This document shows, piece after piece, positions 11,365-21,853 of a stretch of DNA of 64,000 nt (the stretch's first letter is position 1; every line of letters begins with the position of its first letter). The stretch is from Mesorhabditis belari (taxonomy: Eukaryota; Nematoda; Chromadorea; Rhabditida; Rhabditidae): the NCBI GenBank assembly GCA_958450365.1, contig CAUEEP010000733.1:1054001-1118000 (forward strand). Reading direction: 5' to 3'. A program made the translations under genes and the position numbers. Below the pieces are notes generated by a model. It did no database searches, was not told the origin of the DNA, and worked only from the letters and a program-made list of their open reading frames with translations.

Positions 11365-13976
11365 TTATCCATAAGGGTTCTTCGTGAAACGTCCAGTGTC
11401 CATGTCACGGTATCGAGTGAAGACATTTCCTCGAGAACTCGTGTACGTTTCGGATCGAACGTTTGACGGGCTATTGTAGTTACTGTAAGACTGGGAAGGA
11501 GATGGATAGAAAGCAGGACTGGTAAAGAATGCTCGTGATGCCATCTCTCGTTGTCGTTCAGCAGCTTCAGCGGCTTGTTGAGCTCTCCGAAGCTCGACTT
11601 CGATTCGTTCACGTTCTTGACGAAGCCGCTCGTTTTCGCGCTGAAAAGAGTTGTTTCTTTTGAGTGAATTCTGAACTTGTAATTTTGAGTAAAATGCATA
11701 GAAAACTAAAGTCTTTTCAGTCATTGAAACTAGCAATTATTGTGCTAGAGTTTTGGCTGTTAAAGGAGTCGAATGCTAAATCGGTTGGAAAGAAACTGAA
11801 ACTTTTGATGAAGATAGACTTTGGACCCTATCAAATACATCACAACTTCTTTTTGTTAATTCGAAACTTTATGAGCATTAATTTTACCTGTTGTTCGAGT
11901 TGCTGCTGTCGAAGTCTTTCCTCTTCAGCTCTCCGTTTCCTTTCATTTTCCTCTCTTTCCTTTCTCAAAGCTTCTTCCTGTTCAGCTTTCAGTCGAGCCA
12001 AGCGATCTTCCTCATCTTTGATCTTTTTCTTCGCGATTCTTTCCTCTTCCGCAAGACGAGCTTTCTCTGCTTCGATGCGTTCATTTTCTTCAGCCACTTT
12101 AAGATTTTGCTCCACCACTCGTTTGTGCTCAACCAGCCGTTCCTAAAGCAATGATTAAAACAAAATAAAAATCGAAAAATTACCTCAAAATACGTCTGAA
12201 GCTTTTGCTGAATTGTTGCCACCGAAAAGTCACCAGAGAGCCTTGGGCGACTAGCAAACACTTTCCGCGCTGCATCAACACTGGCTGAATGGAATCCATT
12301 CAAGACGTCGATTTTGGTTAAATTTATAGTGTTGCTCATTTTCTGAAAAAGATTCCTATTAATTTCCGAAAAATTGTTCTCTAACCTCTTTCATTTGAGT
12401 GTCGTACTCCTGCTTGGCTTTTGTTTCGGCCACTGAAAGCATCACTTCAGCGGTCGCCTCCAGAATTGTTTTCACTTTTGGCAGCTTATCACTATTGAAG
12501 ATTTTCATGTAGGCCTAAAAATGGGGATTAGGTAAGTTTAATTTAAGTTAAGTTTATTTTTTCTTACCCCAAACAAGTTCATCAATCCACGACATGTCAA
12601 CGTTTCTCCATGCATCGTTTTTGGTTCCACAAAATTCTCCTTGAAATGCGAAGTCACGAACTGCTCGAGGTACTCTTTGAAATCAACTTCCACCTCTGTA
12701 AGAAAATAGGCTTTTGTACTTTTGAAGCAGTTTATTTACACTTGGGAATTATTTTCTATCTCCTTTTTAATTCTAACTGTTAGAGTTCAACTATGAAATT
12801 AGCTATTAAAGCTATGTTCTGTTCACTCACTTCCGAGAACCTTATCCGAATTGTTGCTTGCCACGCGCAAACCGGGATGTGGCATCAGAAAAGCGTCAAT
12901 CCTCTCGAAACTGTTCTTCAAGCTTGTGCGCAATTTCTGCAACTCTTTTTTCTGTTTTGGTTTAATTGCAAGCAGTTTCTCCAAATATTCCGCTCCTCCC
13001 TCAAAACCGTAGCCATATTCGTCCGAGTTTGGCCAATCACGAATGAGGAAACGAAGCTTTTGAAAGGCGGTTGTTTTCTTTTGGTTTTCATCTTGAGCCA
13101 TTTGAGCAACTTCAGTGAAAAGACGCAGATTGTTGAAATCGTCTTCTTGAATTTGCTGGCTCACGTTGAAGATTTGAACCGACGAAATGAGAGTGCTCAA
13201 TGCGAAGATTGTGGCACAGTCATTGATTGTCGTCTTGTGATCGAATGTCCCTTGAGTGTCCATCAGGAGGACGACTATCTGCAATCGGATCAATAGATTT
13301 TCAAGTTGAGTGCCAATTTCAAGTGTCAGTTTTCAGTTTTCAAGTGTTTATGAGTGCCAATTTAGAAAATTAGTTGAAAAACTCGTGTTGTCGGTTAAAT
13401 GGTGAACAGTTTAAATTGGAAATCATTATTTTTCAAAACAAAATATATTTACAAGGTTTTCTTCCAATATTCTAATGTCATCCCTTAAAAATGATCAGCT
13501 TTTAATTACGCAGAAATATCTCCAGCTTGGCTGATATGTATTCGAAAAAGCTCACACCTCTTCACCATCTTTATCTTCCAACAGATATGGTCGACTCCAT
13601 AGATAGATTCCATTTGTGTCCCTCTTCGAGCCACCTCTCCAGTGAAATTTATCCAAAGGTGTCTCCTCATTCAACCACTCTCCTCGTCCACCATTACTCA
13701 GAAACTCCAAATAGTTGACGAAAAAGTTCAACAGGAATGATTTTCCTTTTCGAAACGCTCCAGCAATCGAAATCACAGCAACCTGAACGGCGTTTGAGTG
13801 TGGTTTTTCAAATTCAGAGAACCTACCTTCTTGTCAATGAAATCCTTTTGACCGAGAATTTTTGTAAGTCCAGCAGCGTTCAGTTTATACGAGGTCTTGA
13901 TCTTGTTGGAAAACAAACTGGACTTTTTCTCTTCCTCCAAGACGATCACAGGCACAGCACAATGATTTGAAGTCAT
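11365..13976 (-). CDS. Atlastin-like GTPase with C-terminal coiled coil
   Basis: Eight exons, 13827-13976, 13558-13782, 12831-13278, 12568-12695, 12386-12514, 12184-12342, 11888-12142 and 11365-11640, give 589 residues with phase kept at all junctions. Residues 1-125 hold the P-loop GAFRKGKS (58-65) and WRGGSKRDTNGIYLWSR; 126-275 hold the G3 motif LLMDTQGTFD (D132), ALSTLISSVQIFN and the G4-type RDW (205-207). This is the atlastin/GBP dynamin-superfamily pattern, and DTQG plus RDW favour atlastin. Residues about 285-410 match the helical middle domain (LTCRGLMNLFG, LEATAEVMLSVAETKAKQEY). Atlastins fuse ER tubules and need two membrane segments after this domain. Here none follows: 414-535 is a charged Glu/Arg/Lys coiled coil and 535-589 a Ser/Tyr-rich tail ending NPYG. 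It may be a soluble or peripherally bound relative; function inferred. Confidence 0.87.
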
Positions 13977-14301
13977 CTTCTGAAGGTTTGCTCATTAAAC
14001 ATGGTATTCAAGTAGCATATAAATTAAAGCATATAATATAAAGCATATAAATGAATATTGTAGTATAAACTTGAACAAAAGCCATTAAAATGACCATTCA
14101 TCAATAATCGATGTTTTTCGATTGGTTGAATGTGACAAAATTGCCTTTATCTACACAGCATATCACAAACGGGAAAATCTAGAAAAAAAAGAGATTCAAA
14201 CAAAAGCAATTCGCTAGAAAAAGACAAAAGCTTAAAGAAAAAAAAGATAAAATTTCGAAATTATGAAAAATCTGAATAATAAAAAGTTAAAATACAAGCA
14301 A
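13977..14301. other. Upstream region of the atlastin-like gene
   Basis: AT-rich, with short repeated AGCATATAA phrases at 14010-14050. It should hold the promoter of the minus-strand gene. No coding frame of note. Confidence 0.4.
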
Positions 14302-14803
14302 ATCTTTTTTGATTGAAGAAAACTGAAACTCTGGTGCGAGTCGGCCAACCTTCAAACGCCTTTGTGGCCGTATAAGCTGCGGTAAAGCGAGCAAAATTTT
14401 TTGTGTGAAAAAATGATAAGGATTGTGTGGAACAGCTTTTTCAGTTTTTTTGTGTAGCTATAAAGTGCAAAAAATTAGCACTCAACATCTCCAATACTGA
14501 AAATGTTATCTGGAATTCACTCCAGGGTTCAGGATCCAGAAATTCACTGTAATCTTTTTGATCCAACAAGACTGAAACTCTGGTGCGAGTCGGCCAACTT
14601 TCAAATGCCTTTGTGGCCGTATAAGCTGCGGTAAAGCGAGTAAAATTTTTTTGTGTGAAGAAACTGATAAGGATTGTGTAGAATAGCCTTTTCAGTTTTT
14701 TTTGTGTAGCTATAAAGTGCAAAAAATTGGCACTCAACATCTCCAATACTGAAAATGTTATCTGGAATTCACTCCAGGGTTCAGAATCCAGAAATTCACT
14801 GTA
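14302..14803 (-). repeat. Two-copy tandem repeat of about 250 bp, partly open
   Basis: 14302-14551 and 14552-14803 are direct copies with small differences; both carry CTGGTGCGAGTCGGCCAAC and end CCAGAAATTCACTGTAA. The minus strand stays open across most of both copies (14441-14881), reading SEPWSEFQ, FTAAYTATKAFESWPTRTRV and SVLEMLSANFLHFIATQK. The peptide is not a known family. It could be a duplicated exon of a lost gene or a non-coding satellite-like pair. The 400 bases after it (14804-15200) hold nothing clear. Confidence 0.7.
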
Positions 14804-15204
14804 AGCGGTTTCTTTGTTTTTTCGGAAAGAAATACTTGATAAATTTTGAACCCAAAAGAAAATCGCAATAAATAAAAACATAAAAATAAATATAAATATT
14901 TAATTTTCTTGAATCTTTCACAAAAACGAAGGTCACAAAAAAGTGATCATTTGGGATGTACATTTTTTGTTTTAATCTGCCAAAGTGTTCAGACTAAAAA
15001 CTTGAATTCATTTAAATTAAATATTAGTTTGCAAATGTGTTCTCTTCAATCAAACAAAAATATGAATAACTTTAATTTAAAGAATTTCAATGCTAAAAGC
15101 TTAGGTTGGAACGTTCAAAGTAAGAACTTTTTGCACTGTATTTTTCTAAAAAACCAAACCACACACTTATTCAAGATAATCACCATTACTATCTATTATT
15201 CGTT

Positions 15205-16170
15205 GCCATTTATTGGGTAGAGCATGGATCCCCTTCTCCCAGAAATTCTTGGGCTGCACGTCAAAGAAGTCGCGGAGCCAATTCTCGACCTCGACGCGAT
15301 CTCCGAAGTGCTCCCCATCGAGTTCTGCAGCTTCCGGAAAAGATGAAAATCAAAGGGAGCAAGGTCAGGGCTATACGGTGCATGAGGGAGAACTTCTCAG
15401 CCCAGCTCCTTCAATTTTTTTTCAGTCAAATTTGCAACATGAGGTCTTGCATTGTCATGCAAGAGAAGGCCGATTTTGGTTGGGTCGATTTGACCGACTT
15501 TTTGTGATTTGTTTGGCGACCTGGTCCAGCTGTTCTGAGTACAGGGAAGCTGTGACTGTCGTACATTCAGATAGCAACTCCCAATAAAATACTCCGCTCA
15601 GATCCCATCAAATGCATAATCTTCTTCTGGTGCAATTCGGGCTTGGGTTTGGTTGCTCGCCGGAACCGATCCACTGCTTGTGTCTTCGATCGTTGAGATA
15701 AAGTACTTTCCATCACCAGTAATCAGGTGTGGAAGAAAGGAATATCTGTTGTACCGGGAGAGTAGGGCGGCAGAAACTCTGACGCGCTGCAATCTCATCA
15801 CATCTGTGAGCACATGGGAAACCCAATTTCAAAACAAATCCCATTGAATGGAGATGGGTTATCACTCTTGTATGAAAGGCCTTTAGTTGTTCTCCCAGTG
15901 TCCTGGTTGATTGTTTGTTGTTGATCCGCAGGAACTCAGTTAGAGCCGTCTCATTGAAGTCACTCACGCCCCCACCCCTCGCCTCTTCCTCTAGGGAAAA
16001 GTCGCCTTTCTCGAAACGATGGAACCATCTGTAAGTGTAAGTGAACCTTGCCCATAAACATTTAATCTCCCCATAGGCACGGATGGCAGTGGAATTTTCT
16101 TTGAAGTCAAACAAAAGGACAGATAGTAGATAAGATAGCTTTTCGGTAGAGTAGTTTCGGATGCCTTCAA
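15205..16170 (-). mobile_element. Degenerate mariner transposase
   Basis: Mariner order on the minus strand: helix-turn-helix part RWFHRFEKGDFSLEEEA (about 16030-15980), RTLGEQLKAFHTRVITHLHSMG, the first catalytic region in SRYNRYSFLPHLITGDGKYF (about 15750-15700), then LHDNARPHVA (15455-15425) and SPDLAPFDFHLF (about 15375-15340). All three Asp positions of the D,D34D triad are visible. A TGA follows the KELG after the second block, and the pieces are in different frames, so no active protein is made. Clear terminal repeats were not found. Confidence 0.85.
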
Positions 16171-16571
16171 AGAAAGACAAAAATAACACAGAAAATACCA
16201 ATATTTCATTTGGGGTTTTTAGTAATCGAGGAATTTTTTCTTTGGAATGTTTGTTTTGTTTGCACTTAGTTTTTTGTTTTTTAATGAAACTACGTAACTT
16301 TATTGACATCAAATAAACATTATCGGCAAGTTGGGCAAAGCTCACGAAGACAAATTTAGGCTAGATGTTTCTCGAAAGTACAAAAAACAATCCGTATGAG
16401 AAAGTTGGATCAAAACTTTAGTTGCATGTCTACCCTCTTCCTACCGCTTTCAAATGTAAAAAGAGTCTCAAATGCAAGTCAAAGATGTCAAATAGATAAA
16501 CAATAAACTCAGCAAAACAAATAATCGAGCAAGTTGATGCCAAAAATGGTGTCCGGAATCGATAAGAAAAA

Positions 16572-17720
16572 TTAGTGGAGGCTAAGCGCGACGAATTGTA
16601 CGTGGAACGGCGCGTTCTTCTCGCTGACATTCAACAGGAATGTCTGTTGTTTTTTGCCGAAAGTCTTTACAAAGTAAAAAGTCTTTGGGAAATACTTGAT
16701 ACGTCGCGTTTCCGAGGAGTTCTTGTAGGCGGCGACGAGGCGAGCGCGTATTTCGCCTCTTTCGGCGGGCGATAGCCAAACGCTCTCGGCGCCCGCCTCC
16801 TCAAAAAGCTTCCTCAACGAGCGCAAATGAGTGTGGCGATGTTTCTCCGGATCGGTGTGCTGAGCGGTGTCGATGTGGTGAGCGATCAACGCCGGCGAGT
16901 CGCCGATGCCCTCTTCGAGCACTTTGTTGACGAGGCCTTTGAAGAGAAACCATTGCAAGTCCTCAATGAAAATCGTTCCCGAACCAGGTGTCGACATGAA
17001 GACCCAGTAGTATTTTGAGGCGCTGCCCCAGAAGAAGCACGAGCGCTTTTCGAAGAGCGTCGAGCAGTAGGCGGAGATCTCGGCGTCGTCTCCTCGCAAC
17101 ACCTCAACTTGCAACGAGTTGTGGATTGCTGGGCGAAAGGTGTCGAAAATGGTTTTCACGACGTCCAAAGTGCTCTCGACTTGCACATTGTTGATCGTTT
17201 TGAGGCCGGGGAAAAAGCGTGCCTCCTTTTTTGCCACCTTGAGGACTCTCTCCAATTGTGGGGTGCCCGAGCGGACGATCGAGTCCAGGTGGGGGAAAAC
17301 GGGCTTTGTCCAAAGGGGAATGAGCAGCAAATCGACGTGCTCGATCGAGCGCGTGAGGCGCCAGAGACGGCTCGGTGATCCATCAAAAAGGTGGTGATTT
17401 ACTTCAATTGTGTCCTTCTCTTGGTGCGTCTTGAGCTTGATCGGCACTCGTTTCCCTCGCCACGCCACACTAAGCGTTACCTCGTTGGAGAAATCGGCGA
17501 CCAGCGAGATTTGGTCGACTTTTTTCGGGAATGGCCCATGAGAGAAAATGAGGCACCGAGGCGCGTAGGCCGTTCTCAGCAATCGCAACAGAGCCTCGAT
17601 GTCGAGAAACGAGAAACACAACAACTTCAACTCGTTGGGCAGCCTGTTGAAAGAAATCCGTTTCGAATAAAGACCGAGAAATGGATGGGGTTTGCGTTTC
17701 GAATAAATTTCCAACGTCAT
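16572..17720 (-). CDS. F-box-like protein, single exon, GC-richer
   Basis: Uninterrupted 382-residue frame. Residues 22-60 look like an F-box: ISFNRLPNELKLLCFSFLDI then LLRLLRTAYAPR. Next comes a segment like that of the other two members of the local family (HGPFPKKVDQISLV), then a long unrecognised region with SGTPQLERVLKVAKKEA, GSGTIFIEDLQWFLFKG and a His-rich DTAQHTDPEKHRHTHLRS. The first ATG after an upstream palindrome is used. The gene is visibly richer in G and C (GCGC, CGAGG runs) than its flanks, and all six frames stay unusually open, which creates many shadow frames. A role as substrate receptor of an SCF ubiquitin ligase is inferred only. It could be a recently acquired or strongly codon-biased family member. 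Confidence 0.68.
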   Translation of the reverse strand: MTLEIYSKRKPHPFLGLYSKRISFNRLPNELKLLCFSFLDIEALLRLLRTAYAPRCLIFSHGPFPKKVDQISLVADFSNEVTLSVAWRGKRVPIKLKTHQEKDTIEVNHHLFDGSPSRLWRLTRSIEHVDLLLIPLWTKPVFPHLDSIVRSGTPQLERVLKVAKKEARFFPGLKTINNVQVESTLDVVKTIFDTFRPAIHNSLQVEVLRGDDAEISAYCSTLFEKRSCFFWGSASKYYWVFMSTPGSGTIFIEDLQWFLFKGLVNKVLEEGIGDSPALIAHHIDTAQHTDPEKHRHTHLRSLRKLFEEAGAESVWLSPAERGEIRARLVAAYKNSSETRRIKYFPKTFYFVKTFGKKQQTFLLNVSEKNAPFHVQFVALSLH

Positions 17721-17756
17721 TTTGAAAGAAAGGAGAGCGTTGAGGCCAAATAAACG

Positions 17757-17948
17757 CTGAAAACAGAAAACTCAAATCTTTGTCAGCCGGCTTTTGAAAA
17801 AGAATGACGCAAGGAAAAGCGGGGAGTACTCCCTGCTACTCCCCACTACTTCCCGCTTTTCCTTGCGTCATTCTTTAGTACTCCCCGCTTTTCCTTGCGT
17901 CATTCTTTTTCAAAAGCCGTCTGACAAAGATTTGAGTTTTCTGTTTTC
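17757..17948. repeat. Inverted repeat upstream of the F-box-like gene
   Basis: CTGAAAACAGAAAACTCAAA at 17757 returns as TTTGAGTTTTCTGTTTTCAG ending 17948. Inside, TGACGCAAGGAAAAGCGGGG pairs with two direct copies of its complement near 17855 and 17884. The whole lies 37 bp before the start codon of the minus-strand F-box-like gene, in its promoter or 5' leader. Confidence 0.85.
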
Positions 17949-18169
17949 AGTGGGTGTTCGGTGGGTGTTCCACGGTTCCAAAGTTGAAAAATATCTACAG
18001 CAACGTGTTGAAAACATGAAACTCGTCCATTCCCTCCGTTGATCCCTGATATATGTATTGACAGAGTAGATCGGACTGAAGAACTACCGAGATGACTTTC
18101 CCTGGAAAGCCTCTTTCAAAAAGGGTTCTGACGGACAAAAACTATTTGAAAACGAGATTTTTCAAAGAG

Positions 18170-18219
18170 CTCCTGGACAAACCAAGGCCCATTCAAAGAG
18201 ACCTTGGTTTGTCCAGGAG
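18170..18219. repeat. Perfect 18-bp hairpin
   Basis: CTCCTGGACAAACCAAGG and its exact complement flank a 14-nt spacer. No T-run follows. The surrounding 17950-18740 has no supported gene; GGCCATGAGGCC repeats lie at 18709-18745. Confidence 0.8.
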
Positions 18220-18744
18220 AGGCCTCTCGATTGAGGGCCAGCAAAGTGTTTGGCTACTTTTTTTACTTCTTCCATTTCCCCCACCGACAGGTATAAGCTC
18301 ATCTTGCAAAAGGTTTTTTTTGGCTTGAAATGCTCGAAAACTGTGAAATAGGGTCATGTTGAAATAGGTCCAAAGTTTGAGGCCAAAAAGAAAAGAGAGA
18401 ATTTCAGAAGAGATTTTCGGTGAGTGACTTTTATCGTTGTGAATCACGCTTTTGAACATTGTCTAAACACGTAGTAGACAATTTTTTAGATGGATATCTT
18501 GAAAGCTTACGGAGCAATAGAGAAAAAGACGCGCTATCAAAGAAAGGTTTATGATTTTCAACGATTCGCTCGGAATCGTTAACGGAACATTTTTGATTGA
18601 AATATTTCTGAAACACAACAAAATTGTCGTCACATTAATTGGAAGCTTATTGAAAATAAAGTAAACAAAACCGTTGAAATAAACTTTAAAATACCTCATA
18701 AATAAAGGCCATGAGGCCAAAGGCCATGAGGCCATGAGGCCATG

Positions 18745-19575
18745 CCAAGTCGGTCCAAAAAGATAATATTGTTTTTATCGTGGATTGATTGAAACATATA
18801 ATCGTGAAGTCAGATATAACCAAAAGAATATATTGCCAAATTCTTCAAATTCTCACTGGTTATAGTGTCATTTGATGAATTAATGTCTTAAATCACAAGA
18901 TGTTTTATGATTTATCTCCTGCAAATTCAAAGTTTTAAGTTGTACATAAACCTCTCAGGTCTTTGCAATATTTGTACCATTCTATCAAAAAAGATATTCC
19001 TTTTTTGGTTCTCCGACTTTTGAAAGTATTGTTCTATTAGGCTGTTCAGAAAGTCTTTTTGTTCCTTTTCCTACTCCCGTTTAAAATCAACAAATACACC
19101 AATTGAACTACGATTTGTTTCATTAGAAAAACCTATTATGTTTGTGATTTTTGCTTTCTACTTGAGAGAATTTTTAAACTCATAAGGCGTCAAAAGGTTC
19201 AAATTCAATTCAAAACTTTCAAAAGCTTTCAAAACTTTCAAAAGCTTTCGATTAAAATCGTAAACTGTAATCACTTGGTCTCATAGTAATATTTAAATAT
19301 TTATTATCAAATTATTTGCCAATATTTTTGCTAAGACTCATTATAAGTTCATTTTTTCGTTGCATGATTTAACTTTTGAATTGTTCAAGTTGCCGAATCT
19401 CTCCTTCTTTTGCAAGAGTGCTCGATGGTTGCATCAACTTGCTTATTTGAGCGCCATTTTTTTCCAGAAATTATTGTGGATTGAGGATCTAAATTGAATA
19501 GTTATGAAAATGTTTGACAAATTTGGCTCTTTGTCATAGTGAAGAATTTGGCAATATATTCTTTTGGTTAAGCCT
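18745..19575. repeat. Element with inverted ends enclosing a mariner terminus
   Basis: AACCAAAAGAATATATTGCC (about 18819) and its complement (19549-19568) form outer inverted ends, next to GCCAAGTCGG on both sides. Inside, TTAGGCTGTTCAGAAAGTC at 19037 is a mariner-type terminal repeat, and the following 100 nt resemble the start of the element at 25707. Probably a mariner relic within an older repeat. No coding sequence. Confidence 0.55.
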
Positions 19576-19579
19576 GGCC

Positions 19580-19770
19580 AAGTCGGATCACATTTGTGCT
19601 ACTTTACAGCTTAAACCAAGAGCGAAGTAAAATAAAATTGGATTGTTTTTTTGCATTGATTACAATCAATTGATTGTAATTACAATTTGATTTGACTTGG
19701 CTCTTGGTTTAAGCTGTAAAGTAGCACTCTTGGTTTAAGCTGTAAAGAAGAATCAGTCGGAAATGTGATC
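19580..19770. repeat. Inverted repeat with 27-bp perfect arms
   Basis: The arms 19596-19622 and 19701-19727 are exact complements (core TTACAGCTTAAACCAAGAG). A further direct copy of part of the right arm follows at about 19728-19748. MITE-like. The 600 bases to the Rho gene hold only AT-rich sequence that should include its promoter. Confidence 0.85.
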
Positions 19771-20376
19771 CGACTGATTCTTTCCGTTGTTGATGCAGGA
19801 AATAGATGTGAGTCCAGTAGAACACCAATAAACAATCGTCAAAGCATTGTCATTTCGCTTTTATTGAAAATCAGTTAAACAAAAGAGGCTAATAATTTGT
19901 AAGAAATGGCTTTTGTAAGAGATTTATTAGATAATCAAGAGAAATTTGCACTTTTTTTATATACATAGGTGAAGAGGATAACATATAGTCTTCCCCTTTT
20001 TACCCACTCTGCACACATTGCCATTTTGCTAAAGTAAATGGAAGACAAAAGTCTATAGGTCATGTTCCCCCAAATCTTTTATTTCCGGTATCATTGAATC
20101 AAGAGTACGTGACGTGAACTGATTCACTTTCTGGTTCTTTATGTGATATAAGTTTAAAATGTTTTCACTGCAAAGTGTTTGCAAAAGTATGAATCATCAA
20201 TTGTATCTAAAAAAGGTTCACAACAAGAGTTTCCTTGCGAATGAAATAGCGATTCGAATTGTCTTGCGCAACTTAAATCAAGAATTTAAACAGAAAAATC
20301 AAGGAAACTTTATCATTTTCTAATATTTTTGTAATTTTGACTTATTGGAAGTTGATTATTGTTTCATTTAACAACA

Positions 20377-20922
20377 ATGTCCGCAAAATCGAAGAAAATT
20401 GTCGTCGTTGGAGACGCGATTTGCGGAAAAAACGCTTTAATCATCACCTTTATGACAAATGAATTCCCAAAAACCTGGGTTCCGACAGTCATCGAAAACT
20501 ATTCAAAAACGATTACCATTGATGAGAAACAGATTGAGCTTAATATCGTAGCAACAAACGGAATTGAAGATTATGATCGTTTACGGCCACTAGCCTATCC
20601 GCACACCGATGTATTTCTATTGTGCTTTGCCGTCAATTCACCGCTTTCGCTCGAAAATGCTCTACAAAGATGGTATCCTGAAGTGAAAAGTTTTTGTCCT
20701 GATGCGGCGATTGTTTTGGTGGGAAACAAAAGTGATCTGAGAACTGATTCGCATACGATAGTGACATATGATCAGGGAAAATTGTTAGCTGATCAAATCG
20801 GAGCATTCGCTTATTTAGAGTGTTCAGCGATGAAAAATGAGGGAGTTGGGGAAGTTTTTGAGACGCTTGCAAGGGCTTCTTTGCCAAAAAAGAAAAAGAA
20901 GAACAAGTGCCGGATAATGTGA
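20377..20922 (+). CDS. Rho-family GTPase homologue, predicted nucleotide-binding defective
   Basis: Intronless, 181 residues, numbered exactly like RhoA. Conserved Rho features are VPTV with Thr37 in switch I, DYDRLRPL after switch II, the GNKSDL base-recognition motif, AFAYLECSA, a KKKKKNK basic patch and a C-terminal CRIM prenylation box. The catalytic motifs are altered: the P-loop reads GDAICGKNA, with Ala14 for Gly and Asn19 for the Mg-binding Thr; switch II reads VATNGIEDY, with Ala59 for Asp and Ile63 for the catalytic Gln. Asn19 is the same change as the laboratory dominant-negative Rho T19N. The long frame without stops, the kept membrane anchor and kept effector loop suggest selection for a non-cycling protein rather than free decay. 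ATG at 20377 (context AACAATG) matches the family start. AATAAA follows at about 20972. Lack of introns fits a retrocopy of a rho-1-like gene. Confidence 0.88.
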   Translation: MSAKSKKIVVVGDAICGKNALIITFMTNEFPKTWVPTVIENYSKTITIDEKQIELNIVATNGIEDYDRLRPLAYPHTDVFLLCFAVNSPLSLENALQRWYPEVKSFCPDAAIVLVGNKSDLRTDSHTIVTYDQGKLLADQIGAFAYLECSAMKNEGVGEVFETLARASLPKKKKKNKCRIM

Positions 20923-21229
20923 TGAAAGAAAATGATTTTCAACTAGCTGTACAAATTTACTGCTTTACTTAATAAATTCTCTACTATTTTATCTAAAGTA
21001 CATCTCATTTTTGTCCTAAAACAACATAGCTCAAAAATGAAGCCGATGTTTGACGCTGGTGAAGATCATTGAAACACTGGCGGTCATTTGTTTGTTAACA
21101 TCACACATTATGATAGCAAAAGAATTTTTCTGTTTACTCTGAAGGTCTGAAAAATTGTGCCAAAGAAATATAAAAGTCGTGTTTTGCTTTATTTTTACTT
21201 TTCCATTTCCAAACTTTTACTTCTGCGGA

Positions 21230-21853
21230 ATGAACTTCGAAAGTTTTCCTCAATTTCTTCTTTTGATTTTCTCTGGTAAGTGAGTTTTTCCAGATTGAGC
21301 ATTTATTTACTTCAAAACAGTTCATCCAACAAGTCTAATTCCAGGTTTTTCCTTGATTGTGGCTCAATATGGTGGATATAATGGGAAGACGTATCCATCT
21401 TCTTCAATTGGATCGACAGGGATGGGAAACATGGGAAATTCCAATCAATATCCGAACTCCTTGTCAAGTAAAAAGTAAGTAAACTCTTGATAATAATAAA
21501 ATTGATTTTATGATGCAGACTTTGAGTAAAACGTTTACCCAGAAATCAGTAGTTTGGTCTAATTACACGCTTAGAAACTTCTAATCAGTATGCCCAGAGT
21601 TTTGCTCCAACAAGAGTCTATCAGTTTTTTTAAAACAAATAATGGTTTATTTGGACAATGAATAGTTTTTAGCCAATACACTGGAAATCAATACCCTCAG
21701 AACAGTTTGTCATCATCGTTGGGCATGAGCAACAGCAATCAACAACCGAGTTCTTCGATCAGTCAAAGCACCAATGATTACGATGGTTTACCTCCCGGTG
21801 TCAGCTATGATGTCTACTACAACTTCGGAGAGCAAGGAATGTATAGAAAATGA
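21230..21853 (+). CDS. Small secreted Ser/Asn/Gly-rich protein
   Basis: Three exons, 21230-21275, 21345-21474 and 21673-21853, in phase, give 118 residues. A signal peptide (FPQFLLLIFSGFSLIVAQ) precedes a low-complexity region with two related blocks, GNSNQYPNSLSS and GNQYPQNSLSSSLG, and an acidic-aromatic tail (PPGVSYDVYYNFGEQGM). No cysteine in the mature part. Function unknown; composition suggests a structural, cuticle-associated or mucosal protein, which is inference only. Confidence 0.65.

Noticed and set aside
12793..13296. 167-residue plus frame opposite the atlastin-like gene
   Set aside because: The minus strand encodes the conserved GTPase domain here; the plus frame is its shadow.
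16575..17753. Several open frames on both strands over the second F-box-like gene
   Set aside because: GC-rich sequence has few stops; only the 382-residue frame starts with an F-box and resembles the paralogues.
20359..20376. Upstream TTG start for the Rho-like gene
   Set aside because: Nuclear nematode genes start with ATG; the ATG at 20377 matches the Rho family start.
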